Source: JACPXH01 sp964409225
GTDB taxonomy: Bacteria > Patescibacteriota > Minisyncoccia > JACPXH01
Direction of reading: 5' to 3'
DNA: 23,260 nt
Assembly: GCA_964409225.1 (NCBI GenBank)
Contig: CAYPCM010000012.1
Span: 1 to 23,260, forward strand
Below, piece by piece: positions 12,135 through 20,238 of the stretch. Under the pieces are notes generated by a model. The model ran no database searches, had not been told where the DNA came from, and saw only the letters and a program-made list of their open reading frames with translations. The position numbers and the translations under genes are program-made. Positions within the stretch are counted from its first letter, which is position 1; every line of letters starts with the position of its first letter.

Positions 12135-13943
12135 ATGCGTAACGACTTCTCATTCTTAGCGGCAAGCGCGCCGGCGCAGCCAAGCCGCCGCGGCGGCCGG
12201 GGCCGGCGCGGCGGACGCACTTTCTCCCCTCCCTCTCGCGAAGGCAGGCCTCTTCCGGCTGCGCCAATGAAGCCCGTCACCGACCACGTCCGCATAATCC
12301 CATTGGGAGGGCTCGGCGAAGTGGGACGGAACATGATGGCGCTCGAATACGCGGGTGATATCGTCATTATTGACGCCGGCGTCGGCTTTCCGGACGAAGA
12401 TATGCCGGGGATCGACTTCATCATCCCCAACGTTAAATACCTCGAAGAACGCAAACGGCATATCCGTGGTGTCTTGATCACGCACGGCCACTACGACCAT
12501 ATCGGGGCGCTGCCGTACGTCATCGAAAAATTGGGCAACCCGGCCATCTGGACCGCACCCCTTACGCGCGCGATGCTGATTAAACGCCATGAAGAGTTCC
12601 CGCGACTAGCCAAACTCCAAATTCATCAGGTGCAAGCCGGCAACAAGGTGGTGCTGGGAAATTTCCAAGTGGAATTCTTCCATGTGAATCATTCCATTCC
12701 CGACGACCTCGGCCTCGCGATTACGACCCCCATCGGCCTCATGATCCACACGTCTGACTTCAAATTCGATTTCACTCCGCTGCACGAAGATCCCGTGGAC
12801 ATCGAAACCCTCACCGCCTTCGGCCGACGGGGGGTACTTTTGCTTATGTCCGATTCAACCGGTGCGGAAATTGAGGGCCATTCGCTTTCCGAAACCACGG
12901 TGCAACAAAATCTCGAAGTGGTCTTCCAAAAAACCGAGGGTAGAATTATCATCGCCACTTTCTCAAGCATGTTGAACCGTATTCAGCAGCTGGTAACACT
13001 GTCGGAGAAATACAATCGCAAGGTAATCGTGGAGGGCTACTCGATGAAGGCCAATGTAGAAATAGCCAAACAGCTTGGCTACCTCAAAGCCCAGAAAGGC
13101 ACGCTGGTAACGGCCCGCGAAACCAAACACTTGCCTGCAAACCGCCTCACGATACTTTGCACTGGCGCCCAAGGCGAAGACAACGCGGTCCTCATGCGCC
13201 TCGTGAACCGTGAACATCGAGACCTCTCAATTGAAAAAGGCGACACTGTCATTTTCTCGGCCTCGGTCATCCCTGGCAATGAACGGTCGGTGCAAGCGCT
13301 CAAAGACAACTTGTACCGGCAAGGCGCGCGGGTGTACCAATCCCCTGATCTGGGGCTACATACTTCCGGGCATGCGCGCCGCGACGATCAGCGAGAAATA
13401 ATCAATTTGCTCAAGCCGAAGTTTTTTCTGCCCATCCACGGCATGTACTCCATGATGTTCAGCCACGCCGAACTCGCCGAAGAAACCGGCATTCAGCGTC
13501 GGGACATCGTTATTGCGGAAAATGGCGAGGTGGTGGCGTTGTATCGAGATAAATTGGTAAAATTGAAAGAGACCGTGCCCGCGAATTACGTCATGGTGGA
13601 CGGACTTGGCGTGGGCGATGTGGGCAACGTCGTTTTGCGCGACCGGCAGGTGATGGCCCAAGACGGGATGGTGGTAACAATCGCGATCGTTGATTCGCAG
13701 ACCGGCAAGGTGCGGGGCGAACCGGACGTGATCTCGCGGGGGTTCATCTACATGAAAGATTCAAAGGAATTCATGGGTCTCATCCGCCGTAAGGTCAAAG
13801 AGATCGTTTCGCGTTCCACCTCGCACGAAAAACCCATCAACTGGCCGTTCGTGAAAGACAATATACGCGACAAACTGGGACAGTTCTTGTTTACGAAAAC
13901 GCAGCGGCGGCCAATGGTGCTTCCGGTCATCATAGAGGTATAA
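12135..13943 (+). CDS. rnj: Ribonuclease J
   Basis: 602 aa from ATG 12135. RNase J is a metallo-beta-lactamase/beta-CASP enzyme with endo- and 5'-3' exoribonuclease activity for mRNA decay and rRNA maturation. Visible: IIPLGGLGEVGRNM; the metal motif HGHYDHIGALPY (HxHxDH, with Tyr where Glu is usual); FFHVNHSIPDDLG; HTSDFKFD; the beta-CASP block with SDSTGAEIEGHS and TGAQGEDNAVLMR; HTSGHARRDD; and FLPIHGMYSMMFSHAELA. Before the catalytic core (from about MKPVTDHVRI) is a roughly 45-residue Arg/Gly/Pro-rich leader (RRGGRGRRGGR), like the basic N-termini of some actinobacterial and CPR RNase J, probably binding RNA. ATG 12135 lacks a Shine-Dalgarno. A start at the later Met is possible. Confidence 0.94.
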   Translation: MRNDFSFLAASAPAQPSRRGGRGRRGGRTFSPPSREGRPLPAAPMKPVTDHVRIIPLGGLGEVGRNMMALEYAGDIVIIDAGVGFPDEDMPGIDFIIPNVKYLEERKRHIRGVLITHGHYDHIGALPYVIEKLGNPAIWTAPLTRAMLIKRHEEFPRLAKLQIHQVQAGNKVVLGNFQVEFFHVNHSIPDDLGLAITTPIGLMIHTSDFKFDFTPLHEDPVDIETLTAFGRRGVLLLMSDSTGAEIEGHSLSETTVQQNLEVVFQKTEGRIIIATFSSMLNRIQQLVTLSEKYNRKVIVEGYSMKANVEIAKQLGYLKAQKGTLVTARETKHLPANRLTILCTGAQGEDNAVLMRLVNREHRDLSIEKGDTVIFSASVIPGNERSVQALKDNLYRQGARVYQSPDLGLHTSGHARRDDQREIINLLKPKFFLPIHGMYSMMFSHAELAEETGIQRRDIVIAENGEVVALYRDKLVKLKETVPANYVMVDGLGVGDVGNVVLRDRQVMAQDGMVVTIAIVDSQTGKVRGEPDVISRGFIYMKDSKEFMGLIRRKVKEIVSRSTSHEKPINWPFVKDNIRDKLGQFLFTKTQRRPMVLPVIIEV

Positions 13944-13944
13944 C

Positions 13945-14035
13945 CTCTTGAATTTTGAATCAAACTCGAATTACTGAATGTTTCAAATTATGTCATTCAA
14001 AATTCATTCGAAATTCAAAATTGGAAATTAAAAAT
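13945..14035. repeat. AT-rich inverted repeat before the tRNA-binding-domain gene
   Basis: GAATTTTGAAT (about 13951-13961) is the exact complement of ATTCAAAATTC (about 13995-14005), with further AAATTCAAAATTGG to 14026. It begins right after the RNase J stop and ends just before the next ATG. Confidence 0.6.
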
Positions 14036-14041
14036 TGCGCC

Positions 14042-14374
14042 ATGGTTTCGATCGACGACTTTCGCAAACTCGAACTGAAAATCGGCCGCATCACCGCAGC
14101 CGAGCGCATTGAGGGGTCTGACAAGCTCCTCAAACTGATGGTTGATCTTGGTGCCCCGCCAGCTGACGGGACCCGCCAAATCATCGCGGGGATCGCGAAG
14201 TTCTACGACCCCGAATCGCTCGTGGGAAAACAGGTCCCTATCCTTACAAACCTTGAACCGCGGATACTCATGGGGCTTGAAAGCCAAGGCATGATCGTGT
14301 GCGCTGACGTTGACGGTAAACCCGTGTTGCTGCATCCGGATACCAACGTGCCAGAAGGCGCGAACCTTAAATAA
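14042..14374 (+). CDS. EMAP/Arc1p-type tRNA-binding domain protein (MetG C-terminal-like)
   Basis: 110 aa, a free-standing tRNA-binding OB fold. The domain is usually the C-terminal dimerisation and tRNA-binding part of methionyl-tRNA synthetase, or a separate protein such as CsaA or Trbp111. Visible: IDDFRKLELKIGRITAAERIEGSDKLLKL (written here in full order as the typical opening), then RQIIAGIAKFYDPESLVGKQV, LEPRILMGLESQGMIV and the closing VPEGANLK. Length equals one domain, so no synthetase body is attached; metG is not in the window. ATG 14042 has no Shine-Dalgarno. The stop is 5 bases before the next gene, so the two are co-transcribed. Confidence 0.9.
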   Translation: MVSIDDFRKLELKIGRITAAERIEGSDKLLKLMVDLGAPPADGTRQIIAGIAKFYDPESLVGKQVPILTNLEPRILMGLESQGMIVCADVDGKPVLLHPDTNVPEGANLK

Positions 14375-14379
14375 AAACC

Positions 14380-14895
14380 ATGCCGGAAAAGCTCTGGCCA
14401 AAGATACCGCAAGAACCCACCCCGCCAAGCGATAAAGCGGAGGTACCTCCGGCAGCAGCAGCGGAAAGAAAAAAACCACCCGACCCAGTGGTACAAGCGG
14501 TGGAAGAAGCCAGAAAAGTAGAAGAACCTCTGATCGAAAAACTCAGGCGGCAGGAACGACCCACCACCATAGGCCTTGAGCAAAGCGCCACGATGGTCGA
14601 CCTGTTTGACGCAATACAGAGAGCAGCGAAAAAAGTGAGTGTGGCCGAGCGGGAGTCGGGACGCTTTCGGCTGCATCTGTGGGACAACTTTACGCCAGCA
14701 GACGTTGCCGAAGTCTTCCGGTTAGAGGACCGAGTCGACGCGATACAAAGAAAACTCCCGAGCGATATCACGGACGAAGATAGAAAGCTCCTCGCGCTTA
14801 AGGTAGCGGATTTTCTTGAGAGCAAGGGCATTTCACCCGAAGACATAGCGGCGCATCTACCCATCAAATTCAGAAAGAAGAAAAAAGGGAGATGA
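14380..14895 (+). CDS. Unrecognised protein with disordered N-terminus and helical C-terminus
   Basis: 171 aa. It starts five bases after the tRNA-binding-domain gene, in one transcript. The first ~45 residues are rich in Pro, Ala, Lys and Glu (PQEPTPPSDKAEVPPAAAAE), likely disordered. The rest looks helical: VVQAVEEARKVEEPLIEKLRRQ, MVDLFDAIQRAAKKVSVAE, then VAEVFRLEDRVDAIQRKL and LLALKVADFLESKGISPEDI, ending in a Lys-rich tail (FRKKKKGR). No membrane segment or catalytic motif is visible. Codon use resembles its neighbours. The position between a tRNA-binding protein and trpS might hint at an RNA or translation role, but that is only context. The family is unknown to me. Confidence 0.75.
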   Translation: MPEKLWPKIPQEPTPPSDKAEVPPAAAAERKKPPDPVVQAVEEARKVEEPLIEKLRRQERPTTIGLEQSATMVDLFDAIQRAAKKVSVAERESGRFRLHLWDNFTPADVAEVFRLEDRVDAIQRKLPSDITDEDRKLLALKVADFLESKGISPEDIAAHLPIKFRKKKKGR

Positions 14896-14945
14896 TCGTA
14901 TTTTTGAGCTTGAGTTGAAGTTTGGATTTTGAAATTTGAACTTTT
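14896..14945. repeat. T-rich spacer element before trpS
   Basis: A short TTGAGCTTGAGTTGAAG / TTTGAAATTTGAAC-type stretch, the T-rich arm of the same element class as at 12028 and 22600, directly before the trpS ATG. The opposing A-rich arm is poorly preserved here. Confidence 0.4.
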
Positions 14946-14950
14946 AGGAT

Positions 14951-15925
14951 ATGACCATCCTTTCAGGCATGCGGCCAACGGGCAAACTCCACCTGGGGCA
15001 CTATTTTGGCGCGCTCAAGAATTGGGTGGAATTGCAATCAAAAGCTACCTGCTACTACATGGTAGCTGACTATCACGCACTCACCACCCCGGAGCAGGCG
15101 AAAAATTTGCAAGAAGACACGACCGACATGGTGCTCGATTGGCTCGCAGCCGGGCTTGATCCGGAAAAATGCGTCATCTTCCGCCAATCAGATATGCCCG
15201 AACACACCGAACTTGCCTGGATTTTCGAAACATTAACACCCATGGGCGAGCTTGAACGGATGGTTGAATACAAAGAAAAAGCGGCACAGATGGCCGAGCA
15301 CGGCGAGCGACCCAACGCTGGCCTCTTCGCCTATCCGATCTTGCAGGCAGCCGACATCCTTATCTACAAAGCCGACACCGTGCCAGTGGGACAAGATCAG
15401 GCGCAGCACGTTGAACTCACTCGCACCATCGCCCGCAAATTTAACGACGCCTATAAAGACATGTTTCCGGAGCCAAAGGAGCTTCTCACGCCCGAAGCCA
15501 AAGTCATGTCGCTCACTGATCCTACGAAGAAAATGTCAAAATCACTCGGCGAAAACAATGCCGTCAATCTCTCGGATCCACCAGACGTTATCGCGAAAAA
15601 GATACAAAACGCCGTATCAGATGTGGGCGAAGCTGGCTCAGGCGAGGGCGGCCGCAACTTGCTTGAACTCTTGCGTCTCACCACCGGCCCCAACTTCTAC
15701 CAAGAGTACGCCGAGGACTACGAACGCGGCAAACTCCGCTACGCCGAATTCAAACCAAAACTCGCCGAAGCGATCGCTGCGTACCTCGAACCCATCCGCA
15801 CCAAGCGCAGCCATCTTGAAAAAGACGTGAACGTCAGCCGCATGCTCTCGCATGGTGCCGAGCAAGCGCACGAGGTTGCCACAAAAACGCTGCACGAAGC
15901 GAAAGAAGCGATCGGGTTGATCTAA
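14951..15925 (+). CDS. trpS: Tryptophanyl-tRNA synthetase
   Basis: 324 aa, normal length for this class Ic enzyme, which charges tRNA-Trp in the cytosol. Visible: SGMRPTGKLHLGHYFGALKNW, with the HIGH motif as HLGH near residues 14-17; YYMVADYHALT; the TPMGELERMVEYKEK block; the active-site region FAYPILQAADILIYKAD followed by VPVGQDQAQHVELTR; and KMSKS at about residue 193 (DPTKKMSKSLGENNAV). ATG 14951 has AGGA only two bases upstream, too close for a ribosome site, so initiation is probably independent of Shine-Dalgarno. A 26-bp palindrome follows downstream. Confidence 0.97.
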   Translation: MTILSGMRPTGKLHLGHYFGALKNWVELQSKATCYYMVADYHALTTPEQAKNLQEDTTDMVLDWLAAGLDPEKCVIFRQSDMPEHTELAWIFETLTPMGELERMVEYKEKAAQMAEHGERPNAGLFAYPILQAADILIYKADTVPVGQDQAQHVELTRTIARKFNDAYKDMFPEPKELLTPEAKVMSLTDPTKKMSKSLGENNAVNLSDPPDVIAKKIQNAVSDVGEAGSGEGGRNLLELLRLTTGPNFYQEYAEDYERGKLRYAEFKPKLAEAIAAYLEPIRTKRSHLEKDVNVSRMLSHGAEQAHEVATKTLHEAKEAIGLI

Positions 15926-15988
15926 AAAGTGGCCGACCTCCCATTATTTGAGATAACTTCCAGTGTCCGTACCGTGTATCGTTCGATT

Positions 15989-16014
15989 GTTACTATGTAT
16001 CGATACATAGTAAC
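15989..16014. repeat. 26-bp perfect loopless palindrome between trpS and the HAD gene
   Basis: Two 13-bp arms (GTTACTATGTATC and its complement) meet without spacer at ATCGAT. It lies 64 bases past the trpS stop and 26 bases before the HAD start codon. No T run follows on the plus strand. Confidence 0.85.
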
Positions 16015-16040
16015 GCACGAAACGAGCCGTAATAGAAATT

Positions 16041-16784
16041 GTGAAAAAGCATTCTACCAAAGTAATTTTATTCGATTTATATCAAACTCTTCTTGACGTG
16101 GAGTTAAGCGCCAATAACCCAAAACACGAAATTGAGGGATGGGATGTTTTTGTAAAAGCCTTACTGGAGTATGGTAAAGAAATTAGCGGATTAGAGCTTC
16201 AAAAATTATATACTGAGAGACGAAATGGTTTTTATTCCCAGAAGAATAAAGAGATTTATCACCATAATTTATTTGAGATGACATCCAGTATTTTGGAAGA
16301 AGATTTGGGGCTTAAACTTTCGAAAGAAGAAATAATGGAGTTGATTTATATTTATCGTAGAGCGAGCCGCGGTCATCTTCGTTTATATCCCGGCGTTTTT
16401 GATACGCTTTCTCGCCTTTCGAAAGAATACATTTTATCAACGGCTAGCCATACACAGGGCTCTTTCACGCAGCTCGAATTGCGCGAATTGAATATTGAGC
16501 AGTTCTTTTCTTATTTTGTATACAGTTCCGATATTGGCTTTCGTAAAGAATCTATAGAATTTTATAAACGTGCATTAGTGATTGTTGGAAAGGAAGCGGC
16601 GGATTGCGTGATGGTGGGAGATAATTACGATGTAGACGTGGTCGTACCCCAAAAGTTGGGTATTCGCGGGATTTGGATAAAAAACCCAATTACCTCCGGC
16701 CGATATCCGATGGAGCAGGAGCCGCCCAACACTCTCGGTCTTGAAAACTTTGAAAAACTACCAGAGTTAATTACTTTCGCCTAA
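16041..16784 (+). CDS. HAD-superfamily hydrolase (phosphatase or dehalogenase-like)
   Basis: 247 aa from GTG 16041. Motif I is ILFDLYQTLLD, with nucleophile Asp-12 and Tyr at the second position, as in haloacid dehalogenase-like members (DxYxT). A helical cap follows (residues ~20-120). Motif II is the Ser/Thr in ILSTASHTQ, motif III the Lys in GFRKESIEFYKRAL, and motif IV the Asp pair in MVGDNYDVDVVV, followed by GIRGIWI. All catalytic motifs are intact; the substrate is unknown. The gene is visibly more AT-rich than both neighbours and uses AT-ending codons and a GTG start, which suggests horizontal transfer. There is no clear Shine-Dalgarno. Confidence 0.88.
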   Translation: MKKHSTKVILFDLYQTLLDVELSANNPKHEIEGWDVFVKALLEYGKEISGLELQKLYTERRNGFYSQKNKEIYHHNLFEMTSSILEEDLGLKLSKEEIMELIYIYRRASRGHLRLYPGVFDTLSRLSKEYILSTASHTQGSFTQLELRELNIEQFFSYFVYSSDIGFRKESIEFYKRALVIVGKEAADCVMVGDNYDVDVVVPQKLGIRGIWIKNPITSGRYPMEQEPPNTLGLENFEKLPELITFA

Positions 16785-16807
16785 CAATACTTAGGAAATC
16801 GTGACGT

Positions 16808-17545
16808 ATGGAGCTCAAAGAGAAAGTGGTCCTCATCACCGGCGCGGCCCGCGTGGGCCGCGCCGTCGCAGAAATCCTGGCCGAAGCCGGCATGCACGTA
16901 GCGCTGACCTATCGTGGCTCGCGGGAGATCGCGGAGGAAACCGCGCGGACTCTGAAGCGTCAATTCGGCGTTGAGGCGGCGGCGATCCGCGGGGATACGA
17001 CAAAGACCCGAGATGTCGCCGCCATCGTCGACAAGACCAAGCGAGCGCTCGGCGATCCTGCAGCACTCGTCTATATGGCATCGCTCTACAATGTCAAGCC
17101 GCTCCCCGCGCCGACCGACAAGGAATGGCAGAAATTCTACGCCGTTCATGCTACGGGTGCTGCGCGACTCGTGGATGCGCTCGAAACTGGAATGAAAAAG
17201 TGTGGCGGCGGCCGCGTAGTGCTGTTCTCGGACGTCGCAGCAATCAAACCTTACGCCGAGCGCGGCTGGGAAGCGTATCTCGCCTCAAAAGGTGCGGTTA
17301 TCACGCTCACCCGTTCGCTTGCCAGAACACGCGCGCCGCACATTTTAGTAAACGCCATCGCTCCCGGCCCCATCGAGCCGCCCCCCGGCATGTCTCAAAA
17401 AGAAATCGAAGCAGCCGCCCAAGACACACTCCTCAAGCGCTGGATCGGTGCCGAGGAAATCGCAAAGACCGTCAAATTTCTGCTCGAGACCGACGCAATC
17501 ACGGGTCAGTGCATTGCCGTGGATGGCGGGAGAACGATCGTATAG
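16808..17545 (+). CDS. Short-chain dehydrogenase/reductase, pteridine-reductase-like
   Basis: 245 aa. SDR enzymes reduce carbonyl or pteridine substrates with NAD(P)H. The nucleotide-binding loop is TGAARVGRAVA (residues ~11-21), a TGxxxxxGR form like that of pteridine reductases/FolM in place of the classic TGxxxGxG. ALTYRGS follows the second strand, where Arg favours NADPH. The catalytic set is Ser in VVLFSDVAA and YLASK (about 156-160), and the C-terminal GQCIAVDGGRT is typical. CPR bacteria often have incomplete folate pathways, so the true substrate is open. A weak AGGA lies 11 bases before the ATG. A strong hairpin separates it from a convergent gene. Confidence 0.88.
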   Translation: MELKEKVVLITGAARVGRAVAEILAEAGMHVALTYRGSREIAEETARTLKRQFGVEAAAIRGDTTKTRDVAAIVDKTKRALGDPAALVYMASLYNVKPLPAPTDKEWQKFYAVHATGAARLVDALETGMKKCGGGRVVLFSDVAAIKPYAERGWEAYLASKGAVITLTRSLARTRAPHILVNAIAPGPIEPPPGMSQKEIEAAAQDTLLKRWIGAEEIAKTVKFLLETDAITGQCIAVDGGRTIV

Positions 17546-17566
17546 GGGTTCGCCGTTCGTTTACAT

Positions 17567-17603
17567 ACCGCCAGCCCGCTGCTTCAAGCAGCGGGCTGGC
17601 GGT
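17567..17603. terminator. Bidirectional hairpin between convergent genes
   Basis: A perfect 17-bp stem (17567-17583 with 17587-17603, loop TCA) lies between the stops of the SDR gene (plus) and the DUF5671-like gene (minus). Neither side has a clear U run, so termination strength is uncertain. Confidence 0.6.
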
Positions 17604-17623
17604 TCATAGTCGTCGCTTCGTGT

Positions 17624-18784
17624 CTATTCGATGTACGGCATCCGCACCGGCTGACCTTCACGCGTTTGACACGCGCGCCCTTTGGCGTGATTACTCACAT
17701 CTGAAGTCGCACCGTAATAGTAATTCGAACCCTCCTGATCAGATTGGTCGGTTTCAAAATTCGCGCATAATTCATACCCCCGATCTGCCGTAACTCGGTA
17801 CTCGTAGTCAGCTCGGGTGCTCGGATCGGTGGGGAGTTTCTTCAGGTATTTGGTGGTGGTGCTCCCGCGAGGCGATGTGGTGGTCAACACCGAAAGCGTA
17901 TCCGGATACTGATAGTCGTGATCGTACGAATAACTAGAAAGGGAGCTCGCAATACTCCCAAGATCCTGAACCCGTCGTTCATCGCGACGTTCTTGCGCGG
18001 CGATTGCCGGCGACTTCACTTGCGTCGCGCCAAAACCAGCCACCACCCCCACGCCCACCACGAGCGCGCCTGCAAACACGCCTCGCATAAGCGCAGAATC
18101 GAATGGCGCCACACCCGTGCCAGACACCACCTTCTGATCGGTGCGCACCAAAAAAGCGTGGTAGAGAATCACCAGTCCCGCAAGCACAAATACGGTTACT
18201 ATCTTCCAGATAGGCCGGCCAGTCAGCTCTCCGCTCCAGATATTTACGACAAACGCAATCAGATCAGACATGAGCACGATGACCGCAAAGAAAATAGTCA
18301 CGTGCAGCCACCGCGCGCGAATTTTGGAGGCATGCCGCGCTGAATCACGCGCCACCTCGGCCGCGAGTTTGAGCCAATGGAAAAGATAGAGCGGCAGCAA
18401 GATGATAATTGAAGCGATGCCGCTGCGGATCACTGCCTGTCGATACGACTTCCCCCACACTGAATCCCATATGCTTTCTGCCGGATCGGGGTTCCAGATA
18501 TTGATCAACTGGAAAAGCACAGAACCAACCGCCACCATAAGTAAATACAGCGTGACGAGAGAAGTAATATGGAAATACGTCTCGTGCGGGTTGCGCTCGG
18601 GCATGGGTTGTGAGGCGGCGGGTAGGGCCGGTTCATGCCCGCCCGGGGTCCGGCTCGAAATCGCCAGTGCCGCCTGCACGTCGGCAAGGTTCCAACCCAC
18701 GCTAGTAAGCTGGTCGCGAATCTTGTCATCAGATGCGCCGGTCTGGCGCGCATGCGAGATGTACTGACTAAGTTCTTCTTGCAT
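17624..18784 (-). CDS. DUF5671-like membrane protein with pilin-like C-terminal domain
   Basis: 386 aa. Residues ~1-42 form a UBA-like helical module (DDKIRDQLTSVGWNLADVQAAL) seen at the N-terminus of many CPR membrane proteins. A Pro-rich linker leads to five hydrophobic segments: SLVTLYLLMVAVGSVLF, IASIIILLPLYLF, TIFFAVIVLMSDLIAFVV, IVTVFVLAGLVILYHAF and GVFAGALVVGVGVVAGF. The first four fit the DUF5671 layout. The tail after the last segment (RRVQDLGSIASSLSSY, YPDTLSVL, KLPTDPST, YELCANFET) resembles the soluble part of pseudopilins and should lie outside the cell. Function is unknown. An extended -10 promoter lies 38 bases upstream of the ATG; no Shine-Dalgarno. Confidence 0.8.
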   Translation of the reverse strand: MQEELSQYISHARQTGASDDKIRDQLTSVGWNLADVQAALAISSRTPGGHEPALPAASQPMPERNPHETYFHITSLVTLYLLMVAVGSVLFQLINIWNPDPAESIWDSVWGKSYRQAVIRSGIASIIILLPLYLFHWLKLAAEVARDSARHASKIRARWLHVTIFFAVIVLMSDLIAFVVNIWSGELTGRPIWKIVTVFVLAGLVILYHAFLVRTDQKVVSGTGVAPFDSALMRGVFAGALVVGVGVVAGFGATQVKSPAIAAQERRDERRVQDLGSIASSLSSYSYDHDYQYPDTLSVLTTTSPRGSTTTKYLKKLPTDPSTRADYEYRVTADRGYELCANFETDQSDQEGSNYYYGATSDVSNHAKGRACQTREGQPVRMPYIE

Positions 18785-18822
18785 ATAAGTCAGGACTGAT
18801 TTATGGCTAACCCCGTCACGAT

Positions 18823-18831
18823 ATTATACCA
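18823..18831 (-). promoter_or_regulatory. Extended -10 promoter of the DUF5671-like gene
   Basis: TGGTATAAT on the minus strand (18831-18823) matches the extended -10 consensus exactly; no good -35 stands 17 bp upstream. It begins four bases past the stop of the phosphohexomutase gene, giving a leader of about 30 bases. Confidence 0.55.
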
Positions 18832-18834
18832 CGA

Positions 18835-20181
18835 CTAAACGCCGCCCTTGTTTATAAGTGCGGCGAGCTCTTGCTGATAGCGATCCAGCAAAACGCTATC
18901 TACGGTCTCGATGTTAAGCCGCACGACCGGTTCGGTATTGGATTTTCGGATGTTGAACCACCAATCGTCATATTCGACCGTAAGCCCATCGAGCCGCGAC
19001 TGCCGGCCGTCAGCGTACTTCGCCGCGATCGCTTCGATGACCGCGTCCGGTTGAACAACTCCAAAATTGAGCTCGCCCGATTGCACGTACTTCTGAAGCG
19101 GTCGGATGAGTTCGGAAAGCGACTTCCCCGCCTGCGCCAGCGCCTTGAGCATCTGCAGAAACGCGAACAGCCCCGAATCAATGTACTGCATCTCGGGAAA
19201 GTAATAGTGGCCGGAGCGCTCTCCGCCGAAGACGGCGTTGTGCTCGCGCGCCGCCTGCTTAATGAACGTGTACCCGATGGGGCTTACGATCGGTTCTCCG
19301 CCTGCCAGCCGAATCGTTTCCGGCACGATCTTACTCGAGCGAATGTCGTAGACGATCGCACCCTTCTGCCCTGCCAGCTGCGCGCGGCCGAGGAGGGCGG
19401 TGATAAAATCTGGATGTATAGTAGCGCCGGATTCATCAACGAATAGCGCCCGATCGCCGTCGCCGTCAAAAGCAACGCCAAGCTGGCAGTTTTTTTCACG
19501 CACCACCCCCTGCAACTCATTGAGTGCGCCCTCTTTGAGCGGGTTTGGCCCGCGGCCGGGGAACGAGCCGTCGAGCTCGAAGTTGAGCCGTTCGACAGCG
19601 ATGCCCGGCAACCGATCGAGGAGCTTGGGCAGAATCACGCCTGCGGCGCCGTTCCCGGCGTCAACCGCAACATGGAACCGTCCCGCGGGCGCATGCTCGA
19701 CAAGAAAAGCGACGTATTCGTCGGAATAATCTGCCGTCTCGATCGCCCCGCCCCCTCGCGGTTCGGGAAGGCCCCGCGTGAGTAGCTGCCGGAGCTCATC
19801 CAACCCGCCGAACTCCGGGAACGACACCCCACCCCGACGAACGAACTTGAGGCCGTTGTATTCCGGCGGGCTGTGCGATGCGGTTACCATAACCCCGGCC
19901 GAGACCTCATGCCGGGCCGCAATGAAATACAAGAGTGGCGTGGTCGTGACGCCCATATCAACCACGCGGCTGCCGCCGGCAACAAGGCCGCGGACCACCG
20001 CGGAGGCAATCTGTAGAGAAGAAACTCTGCCGTCGCGCGCCACCAGAACCGGGCCGGGCTCGAACTGCCTCGTCATCTCGCTCACCGCCCGGCCGATCTC
20101 TCCAGCCGCATCCTCGTCCAACTCATCCGGGTATTTGCCCCGGATGTCGTAGGCGTGAAAGATGGAAAGATTGACTGCCAT
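18835..20181 (-). CDS. Phosphomannomutase/phosphoglucomutase
   Basis: 448 aa from ATG 20181; the open frame extends further upstream but overlaps ychF and is not protein-like. The alpha-D-phosphohexomutase interconverts hexose 6- and 1-phosphates. Visible: FHAYDIRGKYP at the N-terminus; the phosphoserine loop TASHSPPEYNGLK (Ser-102); the metal site DGDGDR; the sugar-specificity loop GGERSGHYYFPE; and the phosphate-binding loop RKSNTEPVVRLN near the C-terminus. All four domains are present. GERSGH fits dual PMM/PGM enzymes. It probably supplies mannose-1-P or glucose-1-P for sugar nucleotides, downstream of the isomerase at 10788. The promoter ends seven bases before the ATG, so the mRNA is probably leaderless. 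Confidence 0.95.
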   Translation of the reverse strand: MAVNLSIFHAYDIRGKYPDELDEDAAGEIGRAVSEMTRQFEPGPVLVARDGRVSSLQIASAVVRGLVAGGSRVVDMGVTTTPLLYFIAARHEVSAGVMVTASHSPPEYNGLKFVRRGGVSFPEFGGLDELRQLLTRGLPEPRGGGAIETADYSDEYVAFLVEHAPAGRFHVAVDAGNGAAGVILPKLLDRLPGIAVERLNFELDGSFPGRGPNPLKEGALNELQGVVREKNCQLGVAFDGDGDRALFVDESGATIHPDFITALLGRAQLAGQKGAIVYDIRSSKIVPETIRLAGGEPIVSPIGYTFIKQAAREHNAVFGGERSGHYYFPEMQYIDSGLFAFLQMLKALAQAGKSLSELIRPLQKYVQSGELNFGVVQPDAVIEAIAAKYADGRQSRLDGLTVEYDDWWFNIRKSNTEPVVRLNIETVDSVLLDRYQQELAALINKGGV

Positions 20182-20188
20182 TAGGTAC

Positions 20189-20217
20189 AGTATACGGAGC
20201 CTTTTCCTTTTTTCCAA
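20189..20217 (-). promoter_or_regulatory. Phosphohexomutase promoter (leaderless geometry)
   Basis: TTGGAA (20217-20212), 17-bp spacer, TATACT (20194-20189) on the minus strand. Only 7 bases separate the -10 from the ATG at 20181, so transcription would start at or next to the start codon. Confidence 0.6.
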
Positions 20218-20238
20218 ACCTGGTAGAGTACTGACGAT

